A stretch of DNA of 14,943 nucleotides from the NCBI GenBank assembly GCA_029261675.1, contig JAJDBA010000319.1:1-14943 (forward strand). The letters run 5' to 3'. Numbering within the stretch: the first letter of the stretch is position 1; each line of letters begins with the position of its first letter. Source of the DNA: Nitrospinaceae bacterium. Lineage in GTDB: Bacteria > Nitrospinota > Nitrospinia > Nitrospinales > VA-1. Below the pieces are notes generated by a model that was not told the origin of the DNA, made no database searches, and saw nothing but the letters and a program-made list of their open reading frames with translations. Below are positions 13,287-14,943 of the stretch, piece by piece. The translations under genes and the position numbers were made by a program.

Positions 13287-14687
13287 GCTTGGCAGGCGTA
13301 TTTTAAATCGCGTTCCCACTCCCAGCTTGCTTTCCACTTCGATTTTTCCTTTATGCGCTTCAGCAATCTGCCTGCAAATGCTCAGCCCTAATCCACTACC
13401 GCCTTCATCTCGAGTACGAGCTTTATCAACTCGGTAAAAACGGTTAAAAATTTGAGGCAAATCTTCTTCAGGAATTCCTATCCCCGTATCCTGAATAGTT
13501 AGCAATGCAAATTCGCCTTCGTTTTGCAGTGATATCTTCAGTTCTCCACCGCGTTGCGTATATTTGATTCCATTCTGCAAAACATTCCAAACCATTTGTC
13601 GCAGCCGCACTTCATCTCCCTTGATATCAGTCGGCTCCAAAAAAGCAATTATAATTTTTATATTCTTTTCTTCGGCTAAAATCTCCGCATGTTTACAGAC
13701 TTCTTCCACCAAGGCTCTCAGGTCAACCGGTTTGCAATCGAGGTTAACTTGATTTTCATCGGACTTGGAAAGCACAAAGAGGTCTTCCAACACTTTCGAC
13801 ATATAATTGATCTCTTCCAAGTTACTGGAGATGACTTCCTGATATTCCTCCGGTTTTCTTTCCTTGCTCAGAATAAGTTCATTCTGTCCTTTCAATACAG
13901 TAAGTGGTGTTCTAAGTTCATGTGACGCATCGCTACTGAACTGACGCATTTGAGCAAACGAGTTTTCCAATCGGTTCATCATTTCGTTGAACGTCAATGC
14001 CAATTGCCCCAGTTCATCCTTTATTTTCAGCACGGGTATGCGTTTACTCAATTCTTGCCCCTGACCAATCTCCCTAGCCGTATCAATGATTCTGGAAATA
14101 GGCTTCAAAGCTCGCCTCGCCATAAACCTTGCGAACAACGTCGCCAAAATCAAAACAGAAGGAACTGCTGTAAATAAAAATATTTTCAAATTCCTCAGCG
14201 TTTCCTGAACCGCTTCCAGAGAAGTTCCTACTTGAACCAGATTGATCAGTTTTCCTTCGAGAAGAATCGGCATGGTGATTACGCGTATCGGGTGCTGCCC
14301 CCCTACCTTGAAAGTTTCATAACTATTCCTCCCTTCCAAAGCTTCGGCATAGGCGGATTGTGACAAGGGGAACTGCGAAGCGCTGATATTTTTGGAACGG
14401 GAACCGACATTACCCGATCCATCATAAATCCTGTAAAACTTATTAAGGTTTCCCTGATTCATAAACTGTTCGAAGAGTTGATTCAATCCTGGCAACGGCG
14501 AATTACTCAATCTCATAGTTGCTGAAGTCGCAACTACGGTAGCAGAAACAGTAAGAGAGTTGTCTACACTTTCATGAAGGCGTTTGGCGAGAAAATAATT
14601 GAGGAGAATGCTGAATATAATCAGAATAATTGCAAGCAACGTAACATACCAAGCAGTCAGCCTGGAGCGAATGGATTTGAAAGCCAT
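13275..14687 (-). CDS. Sensor histidine kinase with HAMP domain (CusS-like)
   Basis: A 470-residue inner-membrane kinase. Helix 1 is about 12-34, a periplasmic sensing domain about 36-165, helix 2 about 167-187, then HAMP (about 188-243; RALKPISRI and ELGQLALTFNEM). HisKA carries phosphoacceptor His256 (FSSDASHELRTPLTVLKG). The ATPase has N box WNVLQNGIKYT (367-377), G1 QDTGIGIPEED (399-409), F box QIFNRFYRVD and G2 GGSGLGLSICRQ (429-440). Layout and OmpR-type partner match the CusS family, many of which sense copper or silver, but the periplasmic part does not show an obvious metal site and the signal is unknown. The ATG lies 2 nt after the regulator stop. The 3' end overlaps the aldehyde dehydrogenase gene by 12 bp. 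Confidence 0.92.
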   Translation of the reverse strand: MAFKSIRSRLTAWYVTLLAIILIIFSILLNYFLAKRLHESVDNSLTVSATVVATSATMRLSNSPLPGLNQLFEQFMNQGNLNKFYRIYDGSGNVGSRSKNISASQFPLSQSAYAEALEGRNSYETFKVGGQHPIRVITMPILLEGKLINLVQVGTSLEAVQETLRNLKIFLFTAVPSVLILATLFARFMARRALKPISRIIDTAREIGQGQELSKRIPVLKIKDELGQLALTFNEMMNRLENSFAQMRQFSSDASHELRTPLTVLKGQNELILSKERKPEEYQEVISSNLEEINYMSKVLEDLFVLSKSDENQVNLDCKPVDLRALVEEVCKHAEILAEEKNIKIIIAFLEPTDIKGDEVRLRQMVWNVLQNGIKYTQRGGELKISLQNEGEFALLTIQDTGIGIPEEDLPQIFNRFYRVDKARTRDEGGSGLGLSICRQIAEAHKGKIEVESKLGVGTRFKIRLPSSAC

Positions 14688-14689
14688 GA

Positions 14690-14943
14690 TTATACTTTCA
14701 TCACATATCCAACTCCCCGTAACGTATGCAAGAGTTTAGCGGGGAAATTCTTATCGATCTTCTTTCTAAGATGATTGACATAAACATCAATAACATTTGT
14801 AAACGTGTCAAAATTATAGTCCCAAACGTGTTCGGCAATCATGGTTCGCGTCAACACCTTTTCCTGATTGCGCATAAAATATTCCAGTAGACTGTATTCT
14901 TTTCCCGTTAATTCGATTTCTTCATTCCCTCGATTTACTTTAT
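14690..14943 (-). CDS. OmpR-family response regulator, C-terminal DNA-binding part (gene runs off the right edge)
   Basis: The last 83 codons of a winged-helix transcription factor; the receiver domain lies beyond the window and the frame is open to the edge. Visible elements are the ELTGKEYSLLEYFMRN entry, HVWDYNFDTFTNVIDVYVNH (recognition helix region), LRKKID and the closing beta hairpin HTLRGVGYVMKV. These are diagnostic of the OmpR/PhoB effector domain and resemble CusR. The gene is followed after 2 nt by the histidine kinase, so the two form a coupled two-component pair, regulator first. Confidence 0.92.
   Translation of the reverse strand, partial: KVNRGNEEIELTGKEYSLLEYFMRNQEKVLTRTMIAEHVWDYNFDTFTNVIDVYVNHLRKKIDKNFPAKLLHTLRGVGYVMKV

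Noticed and set aside
1..14943. CRISPR arrays, tRNA or rRNA genes, insertion sequences, integrase or attachment sites
   Set aside because: I saw no regularly spaced repeats, no cloverleaf-like or ribosomal sequence, and no transposase or integrase domain in any frame.

Overview
This is a 14.9 kb stretch of ordinary bacterial chromosome, moderately AT-rich, with about fifteen protein genes on both strands. I see no rRNA, tRNA, CRISPR array, insertion sequence or phage gene. An outer-membrane-type beta-barrel gene, periplasm-facing sensor kinases and a haem-handling gene set point to a Gram-negative heterotroph or chemolithotroph. The haem-copper-oxidase-like/DUF1858 fusion would fit a Nitrospinota- or deltaproteobacteria-like lineage, but that placement is inference and I cannot fix the taxon.

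Region 1 (1-1560) is an iron module. A [2Fe-2S] ferredoxin-like gene leaves the window leftwards, fur reads rightwards, and a bacterioferritin gene faces fur. Fur-box-like 7-1-7 palindromes lie at the ferredoxin promoter (119-133), just before fur (283-297) and upstream of bfr (1439-1453). The first covers the expected transcription start of a near-consensus promoter. The third lies inside a possible rightward promoter for an undescribed short RNA. The bacterioferritin keeps the haem-ligand Met but lacks two ferroxidase ligands.

Region 2 (1562-5242) is housekeeping: era and map overlap in one leftward unit, and hemW-mazG form a rightward unit 5 nt apart. hemW has a -10-like element 6 nt before its ATG and no Shine-Dalgarno sequence, so its message may be leaderless.

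Region 3 (5264-8257) is a leftward three-gene unit: a signal-peptide beta-barrel protein, a CHASE-type sensor kinase (TTG start) and a single-domain response regulator. This looks like a sensing pathway tied to an envelope protein.

Region 4 (8509-10983) holds a tfoX-like gene broken by a frameshift, a membrane protein that joins a haem-copper-oxidase-like helical block to two DUF1858 domains, and a membrane family-2 glycosyltransferase, all leftward.

Region 5 (11110-14943) holds a secreted two-SH3b protein and an aldehyde dehydrogenase (both rightward), then an OmpR-type regulator/sensor kinase pair reading leftward. The kinase and dehydrogenase genes overlap tail to tail by 12 bp. The regulator is cut by the window edge.
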